Source of the DNA: Planctomycetota bacterium
Lineage (GTDB): Bacteria; Planctomycetota; Phycisphaerae; Sedimentisphaerales; Anaerohalosphaeraceae
Reading direction: 5' to 3'
Length of the DNA: 48,615 nt
Assembly (NCBI GenBank): GCA_013349435.1
Contig: DUZQ01000013.1
Location: 1 to 48,615 of the forward strand
The translations under genes and the position numbers were made by a program. The stretch's first letter is position 1. Every line of letters starts with the position of its first letter. Positions 27,447 through 35,783 of the stretch are shown piece after piece. Below the pieces are notes generated by a model. The model did no database searches. It was given only the letters and a program-made list of their open reading frames with translations, and was not told the origin of the DNA.

Positions 27447-28793
27447 ATGAACAAAAAAATGAACCGGCGAAGTTTTCTTCGTTCAACAGCGGCGGCAGGT
27501 GCCGGATTAGTGCTGGCTCCTAATGTAATAGCTCAGGCCACAGGTAACAGCAAGGCGGACAGTCTGAATATTGCTCTGCTGGGAGCAGGTGCCCAGGGAC
27601 AGGTGCTCCTGGACTCGTGTCTGAGGATCCCCGGGCTGCGTTTCAGGGCGGTCTGCGACATCTGGACCGCTTATAACCAAAAAAGGGTTACGCGCCTGCT
27701 GAAAAAGTACCGTCATGAGGTAAACGCTTACGTCGATTACGCCGAGATGCTCGATAAGGAAAAGGATCTGGACGCGGTGATAATAGCAACACCGGACTTC
27801 TGGCACGCCGAGCATACGGTTGCCTGTCTCGAAGCAGGGCTGCATGTTTACTGCGAAAAGGAGATGTCCAACACCCTCGAAGGCGCCCGCAGGATGCTAC
27901 AGGCCGCTCGCAAGACGGGGAAACTGCTTCAGGTCGGCCACCAGAGGCGAAGTAATCCGCGCTATATTCACTGTCTGGACAAACTCATAAAACAGGCAAA
28001 GCTCCTCGGCAGAATCACCACGATAAACGCCCAGTGGAACCGGTCGGCCCGTCCGGACAACGGCTGGCCGAAAAATGCCGCCATTGACCAGGCCACACTA
28101 AACAAATACGGGTTCGAATCTATGCACCAGTTCAGAAACTGGCGATGGTATAAAGGTCTGGGCGGCGGCCCGATTGTTGACCTCGGCTCACATCAGATAG
28201 ATGTCTTCAACTGGTTCCTCGGCGCCGGTCCCAAATCCGTCATTGCATCCGGCGGAACCGACTACTACGAAAAAAGCACACACCAATGGTACGATACTGT
28301 TATGGCGATTTACGAATACGACTACGAATACGACCAAGGCAAAAAGCAGACCGTGCGGGCCTTTTACCAGACAATAACAACAAACAGCAGCAACGGTTAC
28401 TACGAGAACTTTATGGGAGATGAAGGGACACTGCATATTTCCGAGTCTGCCGGCAGAGGAGCCGTTTACCGGGAACCTTCGGCGCCCGACTGGGAAAAAT
28501 GGGTAAAGGCCGGCTTTCTCAATGCCCCGACCGAGCAAAAATCCGATTCCACCGATGCCGTTCTGGACGTTCGTGAAACAATAGCACCCCCCGCTTATGA
28601 ATTGCCGATTAAGATGGCCAGGAAATACCATCAGCCTCACCTGGAGAATTTCTTCGATGCCGTTCGCGGCAGGGCGAAGCTCAATTGCCCGCCCGAAGTT
28701 GCCTACGAATCGGCTGTTTCGGTACTCAAGGTAAACCAGGCGGTCGAAGCCGCCCGAAAACTCGATTTCAAACCCGAAGAATTCAAGGTTTAA
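27447..28793 (+). CDS. Tat-exported Gfo/Idh/MocA oxidoreductase (paralogue 5), variant active site
   Basis: A 448-residue oxidoreductase with Tat motif NRRSFLRSTAAAGAG, Rossmann ALLGAGAQGQ, ATPDFWHAEHTVACL, and GGGPIVDLGSHQIDVFNWFLG. The canonical EKP motif reads CEKEMS, keeping the lysine but replacing proline with glutamate. The segment after residue 280 (YEYDYEYDQGKKQ) is rich in Tyr and Asp. The ATG has GGAGAA upstream. It is the last oxidoreductase of the island; 127 bases separate it from the cytochrome gene. Confidence 0.87.
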   Translation: MNKKMNRRSFLRSTAAAGAGLVLAPNVIAQATGNSKADSLNIALLGAGAQGQVLLDSCLRIPGLRFRAVCDIWTAYNQKRVTRLLKKYRHEVNAYVDYAEMLDKEKDLDAVIIATPDFWHAEHTVACLEAGLHVYCEKEMSNTLEGARRMLQAARKTGKLLQVGHQRRSNPRYIHCLDKLIKQAKLLGRITTINAQWNRSARPDNGWPKNAAIDQATLNKYGFESMHQFRNWRWYKGLGGGPIVDLGSHQIDVFNWFLGAGPKSVIASGGTDYYEKSTHQWYDTVMAIYEYDYEYDQGKKQTVRAFYQTITTNSSNGYYENFMGDEGTLHISESAGRGAVYREPSAPDWEKWVKAGFLNAPTEQKSDSTDAVLDVRETIAPPAYELPIKMARKYHQPHLENFFDAVRGRAKLNCPPEVAYESAVSVLKVNQAVEAARKLDFKPEEFKV

Positions 28794-28878
28794 ATGGAAT
28801 TAAAAACGGAGAGCGAAAAACTAAAAACCATAGCTTAAAATTTAAAACTTGTAAGTCGCAAAATTTTACGTTTTGTAG

Positions 28879-28915
28879 TGTGGCTTTGCACTTTTCGCTT
28901 TTCACTTTGTGTTTT
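28879..28915 (-). repeat. Dispersed AT-rich intergenic repeat, copy 2
   Basis: Read on the minus strand, blocks AAAGTG - AAAAG - GTGCAAAGCC resemble the tract at 3785-3815. It occupies the gap before the cytochrome gene and reaches close to its start codon. Confidence 0.4.
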
Positions 28916-28920
28916 ACGAT

Positions 28921-30813
28921 ATGACGATAAAAGGATTTACATATACTGCGATTTTGTATTGCGTAATATCTGCCTTACCGGCACCCGCCGATACTTCAGG
29001 CATATTAATCGGCGATGAAAGCGACGGCAGCCGCTCCAATTTTGTTCACCAAATTGACCTGCTTGACGAAGAAGGTGAGAAAATATTTCTCGATGATGAA
29101 CCGCTTTTGCCGTTTTCCACCCGCCAAACCTGCGGCGACTGCCACAGCTACGACAAAATCGCAACCGGGTGGCATTTTAATGCCAACCGCCAAACAGCTT
29201 CTCCCGGCAGAATCGGCCAGGCGTGGATATATGTTCACCAAATTACCGGGACACAACTGCCTGTTTCCTACCGCCCCTGGCCCGGTGCTTTTAGACCCGA
29301 ACAGGCCGGGCTGACACCGTGGAAGTTTGCGCAAGTTTTCGGCAGGCAGATGACTTACCCGATGGGACAGGCAGATGAATCCGAGCCTGATTTTGATGCG
29401 AGGTGGATGGTATCCGGCGAGGTCGAGATAAATTGCCTCGCTTGCCATGATGCCGAACCTGCTCACAACCATGCTGAATGGGCTTTGCAGACGGCAAAAC
29501 AGAACTTCCGCTGGGCCGCTGCCGCCTCCTGCGGATTCGCCTCTGTAGCAGGCTCTGCCGGGGATATGCCTGACATGTACGACCCCTTTATGCCTCCGGT
29601 TTTGGACGATGCCAGACTTATTCGGCCTTCAGTATCCTACGACCGGGGCAGGTTCGATGAAAAGGGCGGGATTTTCGTTGATATTGCGACAAAGATACCG
29701 GTTGAGCGATGCTATTTCTGCCATTCGAATCAAGACGCAGGTGTCGAGAAGTGGCTTTCCAATGAAGATGTGCACTTAGCTGCGGGGCTTGTTTGCGTCG
29801 ATTGCCACCGCAACGGCCTCAACCACGCTATTGTCAGAGGATATGAAGGCGAGGCGGCCACATCGAAAAACCCGCTGGCTGAAGTTTTATCATGTGAAGG
29901 TTGTCATCTGCCGGGCGATTCTTGTTCGGTTCCGACATCCGGAAACTCGGCAGCGCCCGAACCGGCTCACTCCGGGATACCAACTGTGCATTTTGACAAG
30001 CTAACCTGTACCGCCTGCCACTCCGGACCCTGGCCGAAGCAAAAAACCATCCGCACAAAAACCTCCCGTGCACACGGCCTGGGAACTTATAACAGCAACA
30101 AATCCGAAGATGCCCTTCCCCATATTGTTTATCCGGTTTACATCAAACAGGCGGACGGCAAAATCGCACCTCACAAGGTGGTTTGGCCTGCGTTCTGGGG
30201 CTGGTTGAAAGATGGTGCCGTTACACCGATCGCACCTGAAACGGTTGTCTCGGCCGCGGGGGAAGTCTTACCCCAAGCCCGGCAGGCATCTTTGAGCGGC
30301 TGGCGCCCGCTGACCGACGAGCAGGTAGTACAAATCCTGACCTCGCTTTCATCTTATGACTCGGACAAAGGCGCCCCGGTGTATATCTGCGGCGGTAAAA
30401 TGAATCGTCTTGGTGAAGCAGGCCGACTGATTGAGCAGGAAAATTCCGGCGCCGGCCAGTACGGCTGGCCCATCGCTCACGACGTAAGACCGGCACAGCA
30501 GTCATTAGGCGTCCGCCGCTGCGAGGATTGTCATTCGACAAATGCTCCGTTTTTCTTCGGCCAGGTTGAGATTGACTCACCGCTCCAATCACAGGCCGGA
30601 CGCGTCAAATTAATGACCGATTTTGAAGACATAGACGCCTTTTATGCAAAGGCGTTTGCCTTTTCCTTCGTATTTCGCCCCTGGCTCAAACTTGTAACTA
30701 TCGCCTGTACTACAGTTGTAGCAGCGGTCTTGTTGTTATATGCCTTCAAGGCCCTGACCTGTTTGGCAAAGGTATTCGCCTGCCAAAATAATGAAACCAG
30801 TCGGGAATATTAA
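28921..30813 (+). CDS. Seven-heme cytochrome c, membrane anchored
   Basis: A 630-residue exported protein with a signal peptide (FTYTAILYCVISALPAPA) and seven CxxCH heme sites: CGDCH, CLACH, CYFCH, CVDCH, CEGCH, CTACH, CEDCH. A C-terminal membrane helix (LVTIACTTVVAAVLLLYAF) anchors it, leaving the hemes outside. The segment between the sixth and seventh heme (about residues 370-540) has no heme motif. The likely role is electron transfer between the quinone pool and an extracytoplasmic partner; the partner is unknown. ATG 28921 is preferred; GTG 28909 lies in a repeat and neither has a clear ribosome site. It is followed after 5 bases by a four-helix membrane protein. Confidence 0.85.
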   Translation: MTIKGFTYTAILYCVISALPAPADTSGILIGDESDGSRSNFVHQIDLLDEEGEKIFLDDEPLLPFSTRQTCGDCHSYDKIATGWHFNANRQTASPGRIGQAWIYVHQITGTQLPVSYRPWPGAFRPEQAGLTPWKFAQVFGRQMTYPMGQADESEPDFDARWMVSGEVEINCLACHDAEPAHNHAEWALQTAKQNFRWAAAASCGFASVAGSAGDMPDMYDPFMPPVLDDARLIRPSVSYDRGRFDEKGGIFVDIATKIPVERCYFCHSNQDAGVEKWLSNEDVHLAAGLVCVDCHRNGLNHAIVRGYEGEAATSKNPLAEVLSCEGCHLPGDSCSVPTSGNSAAPEPAHSGIPTVHFDKLTCTACHSGPWPKQKTIRTKTSRAHGLGTYNSNKSEDALPHIVYPVYIKQADGKIAPHKVVWPAFWGWLKDGAVTPIAPETVVSAAGEVLPQARQASLSGWRPLTDEQVVQILTSLSSYDSDKGAPVYICGGKMNRLGEAGRLIEQENSGAGQYGWPIAHDVRPAQQSLGVRRCEDCHSTNAPFFFGQVEIDSPLQSQAGRVKLMTDFEDIDAFYAKAFAFSFVFRPWLKLVTIACTTVVAAVLLLYAFKALTCLAKVFACQNNETSREY

Positions 30814-30818
30814 GGCGT

Positions 30819-31313
30819 ATGATTTTGAAAATTGACAACCTGAAAAAGCTTGCCGCCTGTGTTTGGCTTATCTGTTTGGTTGTTTTGTCAGCTACCGGAT
30901 TCGGGCCTTGGCTCGTTTTGCACAAGAGACTCACCGGCTACTGGCTGATGGTTCACGTTACCTTCGCACCGGTTTTCGCTTTGTGCACGGCTGTGCTGGC
31001 CGTTATGTACGCACACAATCTGAGCTTTGATAAAAGCGACAGGCTTTTTTTGTTGCGCATTTTTCGACGCAGGAAACCGTATGAGGAATTTGTCGGGAAC
31101 GGTTCAGTCATTGTTATGAAAGTGTGTTTTTGGCTGATTTGCGTGTCGGCTTTGCCTCTGTTTTTGTCGAGTGTCCTGAGCATGTTTCCCCTGTTCGGAA
31201 CCGAAGGCCAGGAGATAATGTTCCAGACGCACCGCTACAGCGCTTTGTTACTTTCTTTGTTTGGAATTTTATACACGTATCTGTTAATCAGGACACTGCT
31301 ACAGAAGCGATAA
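30819..31313 (+). CDS. Four-helix membrane protein, probable cytochrome b-type partner
   Basis: A 164-residue membrane protein with four predicted helices (LAACVWLICLVVLSATGFG; YWLMVHVTFAPVFALCTAVLAVM; VCFWLICVSALPLFLSSVL; YSALLLSLFGILYTYLLI). Histidines sit at helix positions (LMVHVTFAP, MYAHNL, FQTHRYSALL), as expected for b-heme ligands or quinol sites. I do not recognise a named family with certainty. Its start is 5 bases after the multiheme cytochrome stop, with an AAGG site, so the two probably form one membrane electron-transfer unit (inference). Confidence 0.65.
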   Translation: MILKIDNLKKLAACVWLICLVVLSATGFGPWLVLHKRLTGYWLMVHVTFAPVFALCTAVLAVMYAHNLSFDKSDRLFLLRIFRRRKPYEEFVGNGSVIVMKVCFWLICVSALPLFLSSVLSMFPLFGTEGQEIMFQTHRYSALLLSLFGILYTYLLIRTLLQKR

Positions 31314-31352
31314 CAAACTAAACCATAACATTTATATTTGGGAGAAAGTACT

Positions 31353-32525
31353 GTGGAAAAAGTGGTAGCATTGCTGTCGGTTTTCGGGCTGGGTATGTGT
31401 TTTTCGCTGCTTGGCTCTATCAGCGTCAAGTTGATGCCGAGGCTGAAGATTGACCAGGCCAAATTTGGCACTCTGATTTCGGCGTTTATGTTTGCGTGTC
31501 TGATTGCATCGTTGATTGTGGGGGTAACTATCGACAAATTGGGCTATAAGCCCATAGCAATCTTTGGATTTGTTGCAGTGGGATCGTGTATATTCGTTCT
31601 TGCGCGAGCCGGAACTTATCAGGTAGCCCTTGTGCCCTGTATTGTATTGGGTTTCGGTGCGATGGCTTTGAACACTGCCGGAAACACTTTAATACCGGTG
31701 GTCCTTTTCTCAGGCAAGAATCCGGCGGCAGCCAGTAATTTAGGCAATGTCTTTTTCGGTTTGGGCCTTTTTCTTACACCGCTTATTATCAGTTTCCTCT
31801 TCCAGAAGACTTCCTACGAAAAGGCCATATCGGTTTTGGGTGTTATAGCGTTTGCGCCTGTTGTTCTCGCAATTGGGGCGGTATATCCCTCAAGCCAGGC
31901 GGGTTTTGCACTCTCTGATGCCCTTAAACTGCTCGCTGAGCCTGCTGTGCTGATTGCGGCGCTGGTCCTGTTTTGTTATATAAGCCTGGAATCATCCTTT
32001 TGTAACTGGCTGCCGGCATTCGGAAAGGAAGTGCTCGCTTCTTCCAATCCGGATGCCGAATCCAATGTTCTGGACGCGTCGGCTCAGCGTCTGCTTTCCC
32101 TTTTTGCGGTGGCTATGATGGTCGGCCGATTGCTCGCCAGTCAAATACCGGCGATAACAACCTACGGCGGCTGGTTCGTCGCCGGCGCCGCATTAATTGG
32201 GGCTATAGTAATTTTTATAATGACCGTTACTAAAACCGCCACACAGGCAAAGGTATTGGCAGTTCTTGCCGGCCTTGCCTTTGCACCCTGCTTCCCGACA
32301 ACTGTCGGAGTTACGTTTGCCAAGTTCACCCCGGACATTTACGGCAGTGTTTTCGGAATAATCTTTGCGGTGGGCTTGCTTGGTGCCGTTATCGTCCCAA
32401 AGGCTATCGGAAACCTTGCAAAAGGCTCAACAATCCAGAAAAGCCTCAGGCTTCTGGTGCCTTTCTGCATTATTCTGTTAATATTGGCAATAGTGCTCGG
32501 CAATATTACCGGTCCGGCAAGCTGA
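31353..32525 (+). CDS. MFS transporter
   Basis: A 390-residue transporter of the major facilitator superfamily with about 12 membrane helices. The loop DKLGYKPIAIFGF after helix 2 matches the MFS A-motif region, and IAALVLFCYISLESSFCNWLPAF begins the second half. I chose GTG 31353, preceded by GGGAGAAAG at 7 bases, over the TTG at 31338. Its position after the carbohydrate island suggests sugar uptake, but the substrate is not readable. There is no SusC/SusD or ABC sugar importer in the window. Confidence 0.8.
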   Translation: MEKVVALLSVFGLGMCFSLLGSISVKLMPRLKIDQAKFGTLISAFMFACLIASLIVGVTIDKLGYKPIAIFGFVAVGSCIFVLARAGTYQVALVPCIVLGFGAMALNTAGNTLIPVVLFSGKNPAAASNLGNVFFGLGLFLTPLIISFLFQKTSYEKAISVLGVIAFAPVVLAIGAVYPSSQAGFALSDALKLLAEPAVLIAALVLFCYISLESSFCNWLPAFGKEVLASSNPDAESNVLDASAQRLLSLFAVAMMVGRLLASQIPAITTYGGWFVAGAALIGAIVIFIMTVTKTATQAKVLAVLAGLAFAPCFPTTVGVTFAKFTPDIYGSVFGIIFAVGLLGAVIVPKAIGNLAKGSTIQKSLRLLVPFCIILLILAIVLGNITGPAS

Positions 32526-32597
32526 CCAAAAAGATGTGGAACAGGTAAAATCCTTTAAGTCGTCGCCGGCCTCGGTCATTGAGTGCTTACAATAGGA

Positions 32598-33281
32598 TTA
32601 ACGCTCCGCCTGTGGGGTCAGTTGCAGCACCACTTCGCCGTCCCGTATGTCTATGCCGGTAAGGCGAACTTGCCCGTCAGAAGCATTAAAAACCGGCTCG
32701 AAGGGCTTATTCTCCAACATTGCTGACGAGATGTCTCCAGCCGGGATACCGTCAAACCCGGCAACATTGGAGTTAATTATTTCTTCAATTACCTTTTTGA
32801 GAATGAATGTAACATCCAATGTGCCGGCTGATACCTTCTCAAGATTCAGACACAGCAATCCCGCTTCATCGAGCTTCGGACTTGTAACAACCGTCATCAC
32901 CACCGGCACCCGGCTGTATTTTACGGTTGCCATCAGCAAAATTCTGCCTTCTGTCATGATAATTGCGGGAAGAGCAAGACTCGCACCGCCTGATGTCGGG
33001 CGCCACGGCCCACGGGCGATGATGTCATTGAGACCCGCCTCTGTAATCACAAGTTCAAAAGGTTCACCGAACTGGCTTTTGTTGTGAATTTCCGGAGCGA
33101 TGTAGTTTGTCAGGTATGGACTGACCTCGGCGGCGTTCGGCGGCGAGACCGGTTTGTAATAAGGGGGAACACGGCTGAGAAAAAAAGCGACAACAGCAGG
33201 CAATATCAATATGACAGCCGCTGCTGTGCAGACAACAACCAGAATGAACTTCCTCTTGCCGGTCAATTTAAGTTTCAACAT
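32598..33281 (-). CDS. Membrane-anchored protein of unknown function
   Basis: A 227-residue protein with one N-terminal helix (FILVVVCTAAAVILILPAVVAFFL) and an extracytoplasmic domain of alternating beta-strands (FELVITEAGLNDIIA, GRILLMATVKY, VVMTVVTSPKL, GQVRLTGIDIRDGEVVLQL). This pattern resembles YpmS/DUF2140-like anchored proteins, but I cannot assign a function. ATG 33281 is used; TTG 33296 is possible. It is convergent with the MFS gene and divergent from pyrF. A perfect palindrome lies directly upstream. Confidence 0.6.
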   Translation of the reverse strand: MLKLKLTGKRKFILVVVCTAAAVILILPAVVAFFLSRVPPYYKPVSPPNAAEVSPYLTNYIAPEIHNKSQFGEPFELVITEAGLNDIIARGPWRPTSGGASLALPAIIMTEGRILLMATVKYSRVPVVMTVVTSPKLDEAGLLCLNLEKVSAGTLDVTFILKKVIEEIINSNVAGFDGIPAGDISSAMLENKPFEPVFNASDGQVRLTGIDIRDGEVVLQLTPQAER

Positions 33282-33287
33282 AAATGT

Positions 33288-33304
33288 GGTATGCAATGCA
33301 TACC
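33288..33304. promoter_or_regulatory. Perfect 17-base palindrome, operator-like
   Basis: GGTATGCA - A - TGCATACC, eight-base perfect arms around one central base, 7 to 23 bases upstream of the minus-strand gene starting at 33281. Size and symmetry fit a dimeric repressor site, or a small hairpin over the ribosome site. No regulator gene is adjacent. Confidence 0.5.
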
Positions 33305-33446
33305 CTGCCCTGTATTATTGTTTGTTGCTTATCAACACTAATGTGATTATAGTGGCTCTGTTGTTTCATCAAAGTTTTTTTTGTTACGGGTTGCTGTTTT
33401 GCCCGGTTTTGTTTTTTTGAGGATTGATTTTGAAAGGTATTTTCAA

Positions 33447-34385
33447 GTGGCAAGTCATTTTGGTGACCGTCTTTGCAAGGCGGTAAAGAGTAAGAGCACT
33501 CCTTTGACCGTGGGTCTGGACCCCGTTTACAATCGTTTGCCCGAATCGATACGGGGACAAAAGACTATGAATGATGAATACGATTTAGCCTCCGCCATCG
33601 ATGCGATTTTCGATTTTTGCACCCGGGTGCTTCGGATAGTAGCGCCTTTGGTGCCGGCTGTGAAGATTAATATCGCTTACTTCGAGAAGTATCTGTGGGA
33701 GGGGCTTGAATGTTACTACTCGCTGATATCCGAGGCCGACGCCCTGGGTGTGGAAGTGATTGGCGATGTGAAACGAGGCGACATCGGACATACCGCCGCC
33801 TGTTACGCCCAGGCCCACTTGCAGAATCCCGAGCTTACGGGCCTGGAGGATATTATCACGCCCGATGCTGTTACGATAAACGGCTTCGCGGGCGCCGACG
33901 GAATCATTCCCTTCGCAGACACCGCAACCGAACAGGGTAAAGGTGTTTTCGTCTGGGTGCGGTCAAGCAATCCAACTGCAGGGCAAATCCAGGATTTTGC
34001 GGACTCGGACGGCGTAAAAATGTACGAAAAGTTAGCCGAGGTGGTCGGCAACATCGCAAATCAGGCAAAAAGATTAGGTTCAGCCGGGTACAGCAACGTA
34101 GGAATGGTTGTCGGGGGCACTTGTCCCGAAGAAACGACCTCGCTTCGAGCAAAATACCCGAAGGTGTGGTTCCTCGTCCCCGGATTCGGCTCACAGGGGG
34201 CCGGTGCAGAAGAATGCGTGCGCTTTTGTAAAGACGACCACACCGGTGCTTTGATTAATGCATCACGCTCGATAATCTACGCCTACGAAAAACCGAATTA
34301 TAAAAACCAATTTGGTGCTAACTGGGAAAAGTGTATCGAACAGGCCGTAATCGATGCCAAAATTGAACTGGCCAAAGTGATGTAG
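33447..34385 (+). CDS. pyrF: Orotidine 5'-phosphate decarboxylase (type 2 subfamily)
   Basis: A 312-residue OMP decarboxylase, the last step of UMP synthesis. Motifs: LTVGLDPVYNRLP, VPAVKINIAYFEKYLWEG, the catalytic VEVIGDVKRGDIGHTAACYA, DAVTINGFAGADGI, VWVRSSNPTAG, WFLVPGFGSQGAG, and ALINASRSIIYAY. Its length and insertions mark the longer type-2 form. Start GTG 33447 has an AAAGG site; the frame is open from 33381. It is followed 18 bases later by murD. Confidence 0.95.
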   Translation: MASHFGDRLCKAVKSKSTPLTVGLDPVYNRLPESIRGQKTMNDEYDLASAIDAIFDFCTRVLRIVAPLVPAVKINIAYFEKYLWEGLECYYSLISEADALGVEVIGDVKRGDIGHTAACYAQAHLQNPELTGLEDIITPDAVTINGFAGADGIIPFADTATEQGKGVFVWVRSSNPTAGQIQDFADSDGVKMYEKLAEVVGNIANQAKRLGSAGYSNVGMVVGGTCPEETTSLRAKYPKVWFLVPGFGSQGAGAEECVRFCKDDHTGALINASRSIIYAYEKPNYKNQFGANWEKCIEQAVIDAKIELAKVM

Positions 34386-34403
34386 CAAAGGTTTTTATTT
34401 GTG

Positions 34404-35762
34404 ATGCAGGGCAAGAATGTTCTTGTAATGGGACTGGGGCGATTCGGCGGAGGTGTTGATTCGGCAATATTTGCCTGCAAGTCAGGTGCGAAGGTAACGG
34501 TAACGGACTTGGCCGATGAAAGTGCCCTCGAAGAGTCGCTGGCAGAACTTGCAGGTTTTGACATCGAGTATCACCTGGGGGGGCATCGCAGAGAAGATTT
34601 CAAAAATACCGATTTGGTGATAGTTAATCCTGCGGTACCGCCCGATAACCGATTCCTGCAAACAGCAGATAAAGCCAAAAGGTTAATCACTTCACAGGTC
34701 GAAATCTTCTTTCAGTTGTGCCGGTGCCGCATAGTCGGAATAACCGGGGCAAACGGCAAGAGCACGACCGCCGCACTTACAGCTCACTTGTTGCGAAAAG
34801 GCAGCGGGCAAAAAGGCATTGGATACAGAAGAGTCCGGCTGAGCGGTAATATAGGAAACCGCCCCTTGCTCGAAATACTGGATGAACTGGACTGCCGTGA
34901 TGTCGTCGTTCTGGAGTTGAGCAGTTTTCAGTTAGAGCAGCTTTCAAGGATACAAACGGCACCGGATGTTTCGGTGATAACAAATCTTACGCCAAACCAT
35001 CTCGACAGGCACGGCACCTTCGAGGCGTATTGTGCGGCGAAAGAAAATATCTTTAAATTCCAGAAAGGCCGCAAAAACGAGCCGGCGGTATCAATCTTCA
35101 ATGCCGAGGACCTAATTACAGCCGGGTGGTTCGAGCTTTATAATAAAGACCCGCAAAGATGCTCTCTGACATTCAAGGGCGCAGATGTTCCCGACAAATT
35201 CCAAAAGGTATTCAATCTGCCGGGCAGGGCCAATCTTTCAAATCTTGCCGCAGCCGTTGTCGCGGCAAGACAGTTCAAAGTCAATGATGACACGATACTT
35301 CAGGCCCTTGCCACCTTCCAGGCCCTGCCGCATCGGCTTGAACTTGTAGCCCAAATCAAGGGTGCGCGTTGGTATAACGACTCGATAGCGACTACGCCTG
35401 TAAGTGCTATCGCGGCCCTGGAGGCGTTCGAGGAACCGAAGATTATCATTGCAGGCGGATACGATAAGGGTTTGGTGTTTGACGAGCTTGGCAAAGAGAT
35501 AGCACAAAGGGCCAAGGCCGCGATATTAATCGGAGACACCGCGACTAAAATTGCCGGTGCAATCCGGATGGGAGGCGGAACGGGCGTACAGGTGGAGTTT
35601 GCCGGCTCAATGGGCCAAGCCGTCAATTGCGCCGGTCGGCTTGCACAGGATGGCGACGTCGTGCTGCTCAGTCCCGCCTGTGCCAGTTACGACATGTTCA
35701 CAAACTTCCGTCAGAGAGGGGAGGTGTTCAAAAAATTGGTAACAAAACTTGCGGAGATATAA
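34404..35762 (+). CDS. murD: UDP-N-acetylmuramoylalanine-D-glutamate ligase
   Basis: A 452-residue Mur ligase that adds D-glutamate to UDP-MurNAc-L-Ala in cytoplasmic peptidoglycan synthesis. N-terminal Rossmann-like domain (VLVMGLGRFGGGVDSA, VVTDL-type strand, VIVNPAVPP), central ATPase domain with P-loop GITGANGKSTTAALT, VVLELSSFQLEQL, TNLTPNHLDRHGTFEAY, and C-terminal ligase domain (LPHRLELVAQIKGARWYNDSIATTP as separate conserved blocks, ILIGDT, LLSPACASYDMF). Residue numbers fit full length. ATG 34404 or the GTG just before it. It is away from a dcw cluster, sitting between pyrF and a symporter. Confidence 0.95.
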   Translation: MQGKNVLVMGLGRFGGGVDSAIFACKSGAKVTVTDLADESALEESLAELAGFDIEYHLGGHRREDFKNTDLVIVNPAVPPDNRFLQTADKAKRLITSQVEIFFQLCRCRIVGITGANGKSTTAALTAHLLRKGSGQKGIGYRRVRLSGNIGNRPLLEILDELDCRDVVVLELSSFQLEQLSRIQTAPDVSVITNLTPNHLDRHGTFEAYCAAKENIFKFQKGRKNEPAVSIFNAEDLITAGWFELYNKDPQRCSLTFKGADVPDKFQKVFNLPGRANLSNLAAAVVAARQFKVNDDTILQALATFQALPHRLELVAQIKGARWYNDSIATTPVSAIAALEAFEEPKIIIAGGYDKGLVFDELGKEIAQRAKAAILIGDTATKIAGAIRMGGGTGVQVEFAGSMGQAVNCAGRLAQDGDVVLLSPACASYDMFTNFRQRGEVFKKLVTKLAEI

Positions 35763-35783
35763 ATTGCAGAAAGGTCTTTCGCC

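Noticed and set aside
28188-28640. 150-codon minus-strand frame opposite Gfo paralogue 5
   Set aside because: Antisense shadow; no motif and no promoter.
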